A DNA stretch of 64,000 nucleotides from Clostridium fessum. Its GTDB lineage: Bacteria > Bacillota > Clostridia > Lachnospirales > Lachnospiraceae. The stretch covers positions 62,001 through 126,000 of the forward strand of contig NZ_PYLO01000005.1 in assembly GCF_003024715.1 (NCBI RefSeq), given 5' to 3'. The position numbers and the translations under genes were made by a program. The notes below the pieces were generated by a model that had not been told where the DNA came from, made no database searches, and saw nothing but the letters and a program-made list of their open reading frames with translations. Of the stretch, positions 1 through 8,150 are shown piece after piece (within the stretch, counting starts at the first letter, position 1; each line of letters opens with the position of its first letter).

Positions 1-27
1 GATTGTATTTTTGATAATCTGGTTCAT
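1..27 (-). CDS. rnfG: RnfG, first nine codons only (partial)
   Basis: The ATG overlaps the rnfD stop as TAATG and opens a frame reading MNQIIKNTI before the window ends. In Rnf operons the gene after rnfD is rnfG, which encodes a membrane-anchored subunit with covalent FMN that passes electrons between RnfC/B and the membrane subunits. The start residues resemble the basic N-terminus before the single membrane helix of RnfG. Only nine codons are visible, so the call rests on gene order and the one-base stop/start overlap. Confidence 0.6.
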
Positions 28-968
28 TATTTCTTCTGACCTCCTTTTCCAAATGCTGTCGGAAGCGTATAGCGCTCAATCAGCGGTACCAGCAGGTTGC
101 TGAAGATGATCGCATAGGAAACGCCCTCCGGAGAAGCACCCCAGAGACGGAAGATTCCGGTTACGATTCCGAGGATCAGTCCGTATACGATCTGTCCCTT
201 CGGAGTCAGAGGACTCGTTACATAATCGGTTGCCATAAAGAATGCACCGAAGATAAGACCACCTGCACAGATCTCACTGAGAGAATAGGTCAGGTTGAAT
301 CCACCAAACAGGAATGTAAATACAAATACGGTTCCAATGTAAATCAGCGGGATAACCGGGCTGATAACTTTGCGGACTACCATGTAAATAGCACCAATCA
401 GCAGGGCAATTACAGATACCTCACCGATAGTTCCCGGGATACGTCCGATTACCAGGGATGCCAGATCCACTGTCTCACCGGCTCTTAACTGTGCCAGCGG
501 AGTTGCACCTGTCAGACTGTCAAATCCAAGCTTTGCGGATGAGAAGTTATTCATAAACAGAGCGAAGGAAGTCAGAAGGAAACATCTGGCTGCCAGTGCC
601 GGGTTCATGAAGTTCTGTCCCAGACCACCGTAAAGCTGTTTTACAACGATGATTGCAAAGAATGCACCAAGAACCGGGATCCAAACCGGGATTTCCGGCG
701 GCATATTCAGTGCAAGAATCATGCCGGTAACAACTGCACTGCCGTCCGAAATCGTAATCGGCTTGTGCATTAATTTCTCATAAAGATACTCGGCTGCCAC
801 ACTGGCGATCACGGTAGCGATCAGAACCAGAAGTGCATTCATGCCGAACTGCCATACACCATAAACACTGGCAGGAATCATGGCGATCACAACGTCAAAC
901 ATCAGGCGCTGTGTCGTAACTCCGTCACGAACGTGAGGTGATGACGATACTTTTAATAATTTTTCCAT
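27..968 (-). CDS. rnfD: Rnf electron transport complex subunit D
   Basis: RnfD is an integral membrane subunit of the ferredoxin:NAD+ oxidoreductase (Rnf), which couples electron transfer to Na+ or H+ export. The 313-residue protein has about nine hydrophobic segments, and the TGAT motif ends at Thr156, the residue that carries covalent FMN in this family (DSLTGATPLAQ). The glycine-rich GGLGQNFMNPALAARCF stretch is also typical. An AGGAGGTGG ribosome binding site precedes the ATG. It follows rnfC by 13 bases and overlaps rnfG by one base, so the three are co-transcribed. Length is normal for clostridial RnfD. Confidence 0.96.
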   Translation of the reverse strand: MEKLLKVSSSPHVRDGVTTQRLMFDVVIAMIPASVYGVWQFGMNALLVLIATVIASVAAEYLYEKLMHKPITISDGSAVVTGMILALNMPPEIPVWIPVLGAFFAIIVVKQLYGGLGQNFMNPALAARCFLLTSFALFMNNFSSAKLGFDSLTGATPLAQLRAGETVDLASLVIGRIPGTIGEVSVIALLIGAIYMVVRKVISPVIPLIYIGTVFVFTFLFGGFNLTYSLSEICAGGLIFGAFFMATDYVTSPLTPKGQIVYGLILGIVTGIFRLWGASPEGVSYAIIFSNLLVPLIERYTLPTAFGKGGQKK

Positions 969-981
969 TTCTTCCCACCTC

Positions 982-2307
982 CTACTTTCTGCGGCTGGCT
1001 GCTACTGCCTTACGCATCTCTTTGAATGCCTGGGTCAGCGGCCGTCTTGCCGGACAAGCATATGCACAGCATCCGCACTCAACGCATTCCATGCCGTTTA
1101 AGCTCTGGAATTTCTCAAGGTCGTGAGCCGTAGATGCCTTCATCATCAGCGGAGGTACAAGATGCTCCGGACAAACGCCTACGCAGCGTCCGCAGCGGAT
1201 ACATGCTGACGGCTCCATCGCTGCTACCTGATCCTTGGTAAAGGTGGTCAGAGCAGATGAAGTCTTCGCTACCGGGAAGTCAAGGCTGAAAAGAGCCTGT
1301 CCCATCATAGGACCACCGGAAATCATCTTCTCCGGTTCCTGTTTAAAGCCGCCTGCTGCCTCTACCAGTCTCTGATAGTTGGTACCAAGGCGTACCTCAA
1401 AGTTCTGCGGCTCTGCAATGGCATCACCGGTTACCGTAATGATCTTGCGGATCAGCGGAGTTGTCTTGCATACTGCATTATAAATAGAAGCAACGGTATC
1501 AATATTGTCTACGATACAGCCTGCATCTGCCGGCAGCATGGAAGAATTGATCTCACGTCCTGTCACTGCATAGATAAGTGTACGCTCACCACCCTGCGGG
1601 TACTTGGTAAGCAGCGGACATACTTCGATTCTCGGCTCGTCCTTTACCATCTCCGTCAGCTTCTTGATAGCCTCCGGCTTGTTGTTCTCGATACCGATAA
1701 CACCCTTCGCATTGTCAAACAGCTGAAGCATAACCTTCAGGCCGCCGATAATCTGCTCCGGACGCTCCATCATGGTACGATAGTCACTGGTTAAGTACGG
1801 CTCGCACTCTGCACCGTTGACGATAACGTAATCAATTGCGTTCTCATCTTTCGGAGTAAGCTTTACATGTGTCGGGAAACCAGCGCCGCCCAGGCCGACG
1901 ATACCGGCATCCTTAACGATCTTACGGATCTCTTCTTTCGACAGCTTTGTTGCATCTCTGTCTGTTCCGAAGCCCTCAATCGCCTCTTCTTCACCGTCAT
2001 TCTCCACCAGGATTGACTGAACCATTGCACCATTGGCAACCAGCTTGGACTCGATTCCCTTTACCGTACCGGAAACAGAACTGAGTACGTTTGCGGAAAT
2101 AAATCCGCCTGCCTCTGCAATGATCTGGCCTTTCAGCACGTGATCGCCCTTCGCTACCAGTGGTTTCGCAGGTGCGCCAATGTGCTGGGACAGCGGATAA
2201 ACCATGATCTCGCCCTGTAACGGTTCGAGAACCTTGATCGGCTTATCCTCAGACAGTTCTTTACCCTCATATGGATGAATGCCGCCTATAAATGTAGCCA
2301 AACCCAT
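982..2307 (-). CDS. rnfC: Rnf electron transport complex subunit C
   Basis: RnfC is the peripheral NADH-binding subunit of the Rnf complex, with FMN and two [4Fe-4S] clusters. The N-terminal half has a barrel-sandwich-like segment and the nucleotide-binding GLGGAGFPTHVKL. Two ferredoxin motifs, CIRCGRCVGVCP near residue 369 and CVECGCCAYACP near residue 408, lie close to the C-terminus. The longest frame begins with a TTG one codon earlier; the ATG is preferred because AGAGGG lies eight bases upstream. It is the first gene of the visible operon, which fits the clostridial rnfCDGEAB order. At 441 residues it is of normal length. Confidence 0.96.
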   Translation of the reverse strand: MGLATFIGGIHPYEGKELSEDKPIKVLEPLQGEIMVYPLSQHIGAPAKPLVAKGDHVLKGQIIAEAGGFISANVLSSVSGTVKGIESKLVANGAMVQSILVENDGEEEAIEGFGTDRDATKLSKEEIRKIVKDAGIVGLGGAGFPTHVKLTPKDENAIDYVIVNGAECEPYLTSDYRTMMERPEQIIGGLKVMLQLFDNAKGVIGIENNKPEAIKKLTEMVKDEPRIEVCPLLTKYPQGGERTLIYAVTGREINSSMLPADAGCIVDNIDTVASIYNAVCKTTPLIRKIITVTGDAIAEPQNFEVRLGTNYQRLVEAAGGFKQEPEKMISGGPMMGQALFSLDFPVAKTSSALTTFTKDQVAAMEPSACIRCGRCVGVCPEHLVPPLMMKASTAHDLEKFQSLNGMECVECGCCAYACPARRPLTQAFKEMRKAVAASRRK

Positions 2308-2433
2308 CAATTAAACCCTCTTTCTCTTACTAAATTTTCCTTCATCCTCCACCCATTCACCTCCCGTCAGATGCCTTTTCTGCCGAAATTGTGAAAATAT
2401 TATCGGGCGTAGGAGCTAGAATCTACCGCGTAT

Positions 2434-2462
2434 AGTATAACACAGGTAAAAAAAATTCACAA
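2434..2462 (-). promoter_or_regulatory. Sigma-A-type promoter for the rnf operon
   Basis: Read on the minus strand: -35 TTGTGA (2457-2462), a 17-base spacer, and -10 TATACT (2434-2439). This leaves an untranslated leader of about 120 bases before rnfC. The rest of the 375-base gap between rnfC and the symporter gene holds only this promoter and the terminator at 2609-2657. Confidence 0.65.
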
Positions 2463-2608
2463 TTGAAAAATGAATCTTCTGCCCCCTTCACTCTGTATAA
2501 AAATTAATACAAATGGTTATAATATAGCTTTTGTTTATACAGAATCAACAAAACTGTGTAAAAATCCCGTAAAACTTTCCCTTAAATACTATGTCAATAG
2601 CCTTGGCG

Positions 2609-2657
2609 AAAAAAGGAAAGTCCGGCGGAGTTTGCCTCTGCCGGACTTTCCTTTTTT
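2609..2657. terminator. Bidirectional Rho-independent terminator after the symporter gene
   Basis: A perfect 18-base inverted repeat (arms 2609-2626 and 2640-2657) combines a GC-rich GTCCGGC core with an A6 tract on one side and a T6 tract on the other, so it can act on either strand. It sits 26 bases past the stop of the symporter gene and separates it from the rnf promoter. Confidence 0.92.
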
Positions 2658-2682
2658 CTCGTTACCTAAAGAGCTGCACAGT

Positions 2683-4053
2683 CTACTGGAAAAACTTACT
2701 CCAGTACCCCTGCACAAAAATAAACAGCACAATCAGCGGAATGACATATGTCACATACGCTCGCACCTGGCGCGGGAACTTCACGCCTTTTCCCTCATTT
2801 GCCTCCTTGAGAAAATTCTCAAATCCCCATCCATACCGGCTGGTACAGAACATCAGGTAAACGAGACTTCCGAGTGGAAGCAGGTTGTTGCTGACGATGA
2901 AATCCTCGAGATCCAACACGTTGCTGCCCTCTCCGAACGGCATGAAACCACTCCAGAGATTGAAACCCAGCACGCACGGAAGCGACAGGACCGCAATCAC
3001 CACCAGATTGACGCAGACTGCCTTTTTGATCGAACAGCCAGTCAGATCCGTTGCAAAGGATACGATATTCTGGAATACCGCTGTGACCGTTGATGCCGCC
3101 GCAAAGGTCATAAAGACAAAGAACAGCGTGCCCCAGAAACGTCCGCCTGCCATGTGGTTAAATACATTCGGCAGCGTGATGAAGATCAGGCTTGGTCCCT
3201 GTCCTGCCTCGATGCCGTAAGCCGCACATGCCGGAAAAATGATAAGTCCTGCCATAAACGCTACCAGCGTGTCAAGGACCAGTACATTGATTGCCTCGCC
3301 GGTCAGGCTGCGCTCTTTATCGATATAACTTCCAAAAATCGCCATCGCACCGATACCGATACTCAACGTGAAGAACGACTGTCCCAGCGCCGCAAATACG
3401 ACTTTGCCGACACCAACCTCCTGAATCTTGCCAAAATCCGGCTTTAAGTAAAATTCAAGTCCCGGACGTCCGCCTTCCATCCGCACCGAATTGATTGCCA
3501 GCACAACCATCAGGAATAATAGGCAGACCATCATCATCTTTGTGATCTTCTCAACGCCGTTCTGGAGTCCCATCGCACAGATGGAAAAACAGAATACGAC
3601 ACAGAGCAGCATAAATACCGTCATCAGTCCCGGATTTGCCAGTACAGAGCCAAATTCCCCTGCTACACCGTCCGCATCCAGACCCACGAAATCGCCTTTC
3701 GCCATCTTGAACACATACAGCAGAAGCCATCCGGCTACCGTCGTATAAAACATCATCAGGACATAGTTGCCCGCCATCGCGAACCATTTTTCAAAATGCC
3801 ACTTAGTACCCTTTGGCTCCAGCACATCAAATGAAAGCGCCGCACTCTTCTGGCTCGCTCTGCCGACCGAGTATTCCATAACGATGATCGGAAGACCTAA
3901 AAGCACCAGAAATGCCGCATAAATCAGTACAAACGCCGCGCCGCCATACTGACCGACGATGTACGGGAATCTCCACACATTTCCCAGACCGATCGCACAA
4001 CCCGCGGAAATCAGGATAAATCCCAGCCGAGAGGAAAAACGTTCTCTTCCCAT
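2683..4053 (-). CDS. Neurotransmitter:sodium symporter (NSS/SNF) family transporter
   Basis: A 456-residue multi-pass membrane protein of the NSS family (LeuT, TnaT, MhsT relatives), which imports amino acids or related amines with Na+. The first helix carries the family signature GLGNVWRFPYIVGQYGG, whose unwound part forms the Na+ and substrate sites; about eleven hydrophobic segments follow, the usual number for bacterial members. The ATG is preceded by AAGGAGAAGG. It is a single-gene unit with its own promoter, a structured leader and a downstream terminator. The substrate cannot be read from sequence; an amino acid is most likely. Confidence 0.93.
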   Translation of the reverse strand: MGRERFSSRLGFILISAGCAIGLGNVWRFPYIVGQYGGAAFVLIYAAFLVLLGLPIIVMEYSVGRASQKSAALSFDVLEPKGTKWHFEKWFAMAGNYVLMMFYTTVAGWLLLYVFKMAKGDFVGLDADGVAGEFGSVLANPGLMTVFMLLCVVFCFSICAMGLQNGVEKITKMMMVCLLFLMVVLAINSVRMEGGRPGLEFYLKPDFGKIQEVGVGKVVFAALGQSFFTLSIGIGAMAIFGSYIDKERSLTGEAINVLVLDTLVAFMAGLIIFPACAAYGIEAGQGPSLIFITLPNVFNHMAGGRFWGTLFFVFMTFAAASTVTAVFQNIVSFATDLTGCSIKKAVCVNLVVIAVLSLPCVLGFNLWSGFMPFGEGSNVLDLEDFIVSNNLLPLGSLVYLMFCTSRYGWGFENFLKEANEGKGVKFPRQVRAYVTYVIPLIVLFIFVQGYWSKFFQ

Positions 4054-4086
4054 TTCTACTTACCTTCTCCTTTTTTATTTCTACAG

Positions 4087-4171
4087 GCCCACACTGACAA
4101 GAGTCAGACGGGCGCAAAAAAGAGGCGCCTCCGCAAATCCCGGTACCAGCCCGAATTTCGGAAACGCCACC
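4087..4171 (-). promoter_or_regulatory. Structured leader with U-tract hairpin upstream of the symporter gene
   Basis: On the minus strand, GGTGGCG (4165-4171) can pair through GGCG/CGCC around a nested arm (CCGAAAT with ATTTGCGG) and is closed by CGCCTC followed by six U (4116-4121), which is terminator-like. A second hairpin, GCCC-CTGAC/GTCAG-GGGC (4087-4113), comes just before the ribosome binding site. Since a promoter-like sequence lies upstream, this could be an attenuator or riboswitch for the symporter. It could equally be just the terminator of the ribokinase operon, which ends at 4223. Confidence 0.4.
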
Positions 4172-4178
4172 AAATGGT

Positions 4179-4207
4179 ATTTTACTATATTCTGTTTTAA
4201 AAGACAA
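4179..4207 (-). promoter_or_regulatory. Candidate promoter for the symporter gene
   Basis: Minus strand: -35 TTGTCT (4202-4207), 17-base spacer, -10 TAAAAT (4179-4184). It starts 16 bases after the ribokinase stop and would give a leader of about 120 bases including the hairpins at 4087-4171. Confidence 0.5.
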
Positions 4208-4222
4208 GTTTTCAGGTGCTTT

Positions 4223-5119
4223 TTATCCTTCAAACGTCTCGACTTCCTCCCGGTTCGGCACCGACGGAGCTGCTCCTGGGCGGGAAACGGCGATCGCTGC
4301 CGCTTTTGCCGCATGTTCCAGCGCCGTCTTCGGGTCTTCACCGAGCTGTAAGCCGCCGATAAAATAACCGGTAAATGTATCGCCTGCCGCCGTCGTGTCC
4401 ACAACCGGCACTTTATAGATTCCCTGACGAAGGACTGTGTCACCATCGCGGTACACGGAACCATCGCCGCCGAGTGTCAGGACAATCTTCGCCTCCGGGA
4501 ACTGTTTTACCAGTCCGTTCATCAGCGCCTGCGGATCTTTGGTTGCCTCAATGCCGCAGATATCCGACGCCTCCACCTCATTTAATAAGAAGTAATCCAC
4601 ATATTCCAGCGGATAGGACAGGATCTTCGCATTCATCGGGGACGGATTCAGAACGATCTTCATGCCTTTTTCATGGGCTTTCTCCATGATATAGCCGATC
4701 TCGCTGATCTCATTCTGTAAAATCAGGAAATCGTCCGCCTCAAACTGTGTCAGGACGCGATCCACCATTTCCCTCGTGATCCGCTGGTTGGCACCGCCAT
4801 ACAGCAGAATGCAGTTCTGCCCTGCCGGATCTTTCTGGATGATCGCGTGTCCTGTCTGCCCGTCGAGATGCTCGATCAACTCCGTGTGGACGCCCGCCTT
4901 CTTCATCTGCTCGATAAGGAAATCTCCATCCCCGGCTCCGACAGCTCCGGCGTGCCATACGTCTGCGCCCGCCTTGCTCAGCGCGATCGACTGATTCAGC
5001 CCTTTGCCGCCGCTGAATACCTGCAGCGACTCGGAGGACATCGTCTCTCCCGCTCTTACAAAATGATCCACCTGATACGTATAATCAATATTCAGTGAAC
5101 CAAAATTCAATACCTTCAC
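4223..5119 (-). CDS. rbsK: Ribokinase-like PfkB-family sugar kinase
   Basis: Phosphorylates ribose to ribose 5-phosphate with ATP, the likely fate of the sugar released by the nucleoside hydrolase in the same operon. The N-terminal PfkB signature FSGGKGLNQSIALSKAG and the C-terminal DTTAAGDTFTGYFIGG, with the catalytic Asp of AAGD, are both present. The longest frame starts ten codons earlier, but the sequence AAGGAGG eight bases before a GTG at 5119 shows that translation begins at VKVLNFGSLN, giving 298 residues, normal for ribokinase. It is the last gene of the operon, 60 bases after the regulator. Another PfkB sugar kinase specificity cannot be excluded. Confidence 0.88.
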   Translation of the reverse strand: MKVLNFGSLNIDYTYQVDHFVRAGETMSSESLQVFSGGKGLNQSIALSKAGADVWHAGAVGAGDGDFLIEQMKKAGVHTELIEHLDGQTGHAIIQKDPAGQNCILLYGGANQRITREMVDRVLTQFEADDFLILQNEISEIGYIMEKAHEKGMKIVLNPSPMNAKILSYPLEYVDYFLLNEVEASDICGIEATKDPQALMNGLVKQFPEAKIVLTLGGDGSVYRDGDTVLRQGIYKVPVVDTTAAGDTFTGYFIGGLQLGEDPKTALEHAAKAAAIAVSRPGAAPSVPNREEVETFEG

Positions 5120-5179
5120 TCTGCTCCCCTCCTTGACCAATTCCTTCAAAATCTGCCGCCGGCATCTTTGATGTATCGC

Positions 5180-6205
5180 TTAAGACGGCTGTATTCGCGC
5201 CGTACTCTCCCGTACTACCAGTTCCGGCGCAAAGATCACCTTGCTCTCCGGTCTTTTATGTTCCCGTATCTGTTTCAGAAGCAGCCTTACCGCCTCTCTT
5301 CCCATCTCCCGTACCTGCTGCCGTATCGTTGTCAGCGGCACCTCCAGCATCCGGGCATAGAAAACGTCATCGTATCCGACGACCGAAACATCTTCCGGCA
5401 CTTTCTTTCTATATTCCTTGAGTTTTCTGCATACGCCATACGCTGAAGCGTCGTTGCAGGCGAAAATCGCCGTAAAATCCTGTGAAATGAGCTTTTCGAC
5501 CGCCGCCGCGCCGCCCTCCTGCGTATACTCGCCGGCACAGACGAGACGTTCATCCACTGGAATTCCCGCCTCCTCCATCGCCCGGCAGTAGCCATGGTAA
5601 CGGGCCTCCGAATCCATCTGGGTCGCATGCGGTCCCACAACGCAGGCAATCCGCCGGTGTCCAAGGCTTAACAGATGGCGCGCCGCCAGATAACCGCCGA
5701 TCTCATGGTCGGTACCGACCGCCGGACAGTTCCGAAGCTCCGGGATCCGGTCAACTACCACATAGGGTATGTGGATCGATTCCAGATAATCAATCTCCTC
5801 CGCCGCCATCTCCCGCGTATTATCTTTAGCCATGATAAACACAATGCCGTCCGCGCCTTTATCCGCCAGAAGATCGATATACTCGCGATCCCGGTCATAA
5901 TTATCATTCGTGTTGCAGAGAATCACACTCCAACCATTTTCGCGGCACGCCTCATCGATCGCGCGCGCCATATTGGCAAAATATACATTGGAAATATCCG
6001 GGACGATAAATCCTATGGTCTTGCTCTGCCGCTTTACCAGACTGACCGCGAGCTGGTTCGGACGATAATTCAGTTCCCGCGCCTTCGCTAGGATCTGATT
6101 CTTTGTCTCATCCGAGATCTTATATCCTTTCCCATTGAGAACCAGTGAGATTGTCGTCACGGAAAAACCAGTCTCAGCGGCAATATCCTTGATGGTTGCC
6201 CTCAC
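5180..6205 (-). CDS. LacI-family transcriptional regulator
   Basis: A 341-residue LacI/GalR repressor. Residues 3-24 form the helix-turn-helix (ATIKDIAAETGFSVTTISLVLN), followed by the hinge helix region (PNQLAVSLVKRQSKTIGFIVPD) and a periplasmic-binding-protein-like effector domain. Translation starts at a GTG that overlaps the upstream amidohydrolase stop (GTGA), with GGAGGTGG just before it, so the two are coupled. Being inside the operon as its penultimate gene suggests autoregulation. A palindrome AAAACGTTTT downstream of the operon promoter (15268-15277) has the central CG step typical of LacI-family operators. Effector unknown; ribose or a nucleoside is plausible. Confidence 0.93.
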   Translation of the reverse strand: MRATIKDIAAETGFSVTTISLVLNGKGYKISDETKNQILAKARELNYRPNQLAVSLVKRQSKTIGFIVPDISNVYFANMARAIDEACRENGWSVILCNTNDNYDRDREYIDLLADKGADGIVFIMAKDNTREMAAEEIDYLESIHIPYVVVDRIPELRNCPAVGTDHEIGGYLAARHLLSLGHRRIACVVGPHATQMDSEARYHGYCRAMEEAGIPVDERLVCAGEYTQEGGAAAVEKLISQDFTAIFACNDASAYGVCRKLKEYRKKVPEDVSVVGYDDVFYARMLEVPLTTIRQQVREMGREAVRLLLKQIREHKRPESKVIFAPELVVRESTARIQPS

Positions 6206-7347
6206 TCATCCACCTCCGATGCGATCAGATCCATGAGAACCTGAATGGATTTCTGATATTTTTCTATCTCGACCCGCTCATTTGGCTTATGCGCCATACC
6301 TGCCTCGCCCGGACCAAATAAGAGAACGGCTGCATCCAGCTTGTGTTCCACCAGGATCGAAGCATCTGTAAAGAAATTAATCCCAGTCGTCTCCACCGGA
6401 AGCCCTTTTTTCTCCAGTTCCTTCGAGAGCTGTTTCACAAGCGGATGGGATTCTCCAATCTCGATCGCCCGCCGGTCATTGACAATCCGGCAGCTGACGC
6501 GGAATTTTTCTTCCGATGTAACGGAACGCGCCGCCGCAAACGCCTCCGCCTGACCGACTACCATCTGGCTTGTCAGTCCTGGTGTCATACGGATATCCAT
6601 GAGAATCCGGCAGGTGTCCGGCGTCATATTTGGCGCCACGCCGCCGGAAATCTGCGTTACCTGCGCGGTCGATGCGCCGAGAACCGGGTGTGTGAAGCTT
6701 TTCACATATGTTTCAATCTCACCTGTCAGCGCCATCGCCTGTTCCACGGCATTGCAGCCCTCATGCGGGTATGCCCCGTGGCTCGTCTTTCCGTGTGCTT
6801 CTATCTCCAGCCACAGGCAGCCTTTCTGCGCCACGCCCAGCCTGCATCCCGTCGGTTCTCCTATCAGAAGCGTTCCAATCGACGTCTCCGGGACTTCCTT
6901 TAAGATCTCCCTGGCGCCGATGCCGCCCTTTTCCTCATCACAGGTTCCGAGGAAATGGATCGTACGCGGCACCGGACGACCGGATTTTTTATATTCACAG
7001 AGCGCGTACACCATCGCGGCAAGCCCACTCTTCATATCGCTGGCACCGCGGCCATAGAGAAAACCGTCCCGTTCCACCGGAACCGCCGGGTCAGTCTTCC
7101 ATTCTCCGGTATCTCCGTAAGGAACCGTGTCCAGATGCCCGTTCCAGAAGATCGGAGCGTCATCCGACTCCCCCTCAAGCTCCGCCAGCACATTGGCATG
7201 TGTCGCGTCAATCCGCTGTATATGTGCAGAAATTCCCGATTGTTCGAAATACTTGCACAAATATTCTGCCACTGCTCCCTCGTCATCCCGTCCATTGACA
7301 CTCCGAATGGTCAGAAGCTCTTTTAAAAGTTTCACCGCTCCGTCCAT
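6202..7347 (-). CDS. M20-family metallohydrolase (ArgE/DapE type), shorter paralogue
   Basis: A 381-residue zinc-dependent amidohydrolase of the M20 family. Metal and catalytic motifs are intact: NGHLDTVP, then GRGASDMKSG, the general-base pair in TCDEEKGG, LIGEPTGC, and the C-terminal histidine in AGMAHKPNE. A lid-dimerisation insert lies between. The family includes acetylornithine and succinyl-diaminopimelate deacylases and aminoacylases; the substrate here is unknown. It lies 25 bases after the GATase1-like gene and overlaps the regulator by four bases. Membership in a nucleoside uptake operon argues against a general arginine or lysine biosynthetic role. Confidence 0.9.
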   Translation of the reverse strand: MDGAVKLLKELLTIRSVNGRDDEGAVAEYLCKYFEQSGISAHIQRIDATHANVLAELEGESDDAPIFWNGHLDTVPYGDTGEWKTDPAVPVERDGFLYGRGASDMKSGLAAMVYALCEYKKSGRPVPRTIHFLGTCDEEKGGIGAREILKEVPETSIGTLLIGEPTGCRLGVAQKGCLWLEIEAHGKTSHGAYPHEGCNAVEQAMALTGEIETYVKSFTHPVLGASTAQVTQISGGVAPNMTPDTCRILMDIRMTPGLTSQMVVGQAEAFAAARSVTSEEKFRVSCRIVNDRRAIEIGESHPLVKQLSKELEKKGLPVETTGINFFTDASILVEHKLDAAVLLFGPGEAGMAHKPNERVEIEKYQKSIQVLMDLIASEVDE

Positions 7348-7372
7348 ACGCGCTCTCCTTTTTCCTGCTATC

Positions 7373-8119
7373 TTATTTCTGAATCAGCCAGTCTGCGATA
7401 TTCTGCCACAATTTATTGTAGTATTCCCACTCGCAGAATTCCGGCGGTGCCCAGTGCGGTGCACAGTCGGTTGTGACAACACCACTGCGCCCTTTTCCAT
7501 AAGAAGCAAATGCGATAAACGGATCGCCCTCTACAGTAACCGGAACCTCTGCCTCCGGTTTTGCGATTACCTTATTGTAACCGAGAACCTCCGGCCAGTC
7601 GGTCGGAATGCCCTTTAAAGCTTCATGCTCGCCCACGGTTACCGGTTTTACACCCTCGCAGTGTTCCATACGGTCATCGACCGTCAGAACCTCGACTGGA
7701 AGAACCTCCTGTACGGCTGTGTCATGCCATTTGCCCTTTGCATCCACGCCGGAGAAGGTCAGATAACCGCCGACCATCAGAAGAGCGCCGCCATCGTTGA
7801 CATAGTCGCGGATCAGATTGCAGCGGTTCGGCATTTTTTCACTGCGGTTAAACGTAGCGCCCGGCAGAAGCAGGGTGTTTGCTCCGATATCGGACAGAAT
7901 TACCAGATCATACTGTTTCAGTTCTTCCATTGTAAATGGAAATTCCTCATTTGCCAGATGGTTCGGAAGGAAGGTTACTTCGTAGCCGCCTGCCTCCAAT
8001 GCAGCTTTCAGCCATTTCTCTCCTGTCTCATAGGTAGAGGTATAAAACGCGTCAAAGCCCTTTACATGGGTGGTATAGCTCATCCAGGACTCGCCTGCCA
8101 GTAAAACTTTCTTGCTCAT
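7373..8119 (-). CDS. GATase1-like protein (putative glutamine-amidotransferase fold)
   Basis: A 248-residue cytoplasmic protein resembling the GATase1-like family. The region around residues 110-140 (GGALLMVGGYLTF, then GKWHDTAVQEVLPVEV) is characteristic of these proteins; the position where true class I amidotransferases have a nucleophilic Cys reads GGYLT, so glutamine hydrolysis is doubtful. No signal peptide. It sits between the two M20 genes with gaps of 31 and 25 bases and a good AAGGAG site. The function of the family is not established; context suggests a role in breakdown of the transported compound. Confidence 0.75.
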   Translation of the reverse strand: MSKKVLLAGESWMSYTTHVKGFDAFYTSTYETGEKWLKAALEAGGYEVTFLPNHLANEEFPFTMEELKQYDLVILSDIGANTLLLPGATFNRSEKMPNRCNLIRDYVNDGGALLMVGGYLTFSGVDAKGKWHDTAVQEVLPVEVLTVDDRMEHCEGVKPVTVGEHEALKGIPTDWPEVLGYNKVIAKPEAEVPVTVEGDPFIAFASYGKGRSGVVTTDCAPHWAPPEFCEWEYYNKLWQNIADWLIQK

Positions 8120-8150
8120 ATTTTTATCTCCTTATATATTTATCAATTCC

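Noticed and set aside
2307-2345. A 12-codon frame whose TGA overlaps the rnfC ATG, a possible leader peptide
   Set aside because: The GGTGGAGG abuts its ATG with no spacer, and the composition shows no regulatory bias; most likely chance.
2470-3093. A 207-codon plus-strand frame
   Set aside because: It overlaps the NSS symporter gene antisense and spans the terminator; its product lacks recognisable motifs.
4120-4150. TGGTACCGGG in the symporter leader, reminiscent of a T-box antiterminator
   Set aside because: The leader is far too short for a T-box and lacks the AGGGTGG context and stem I.
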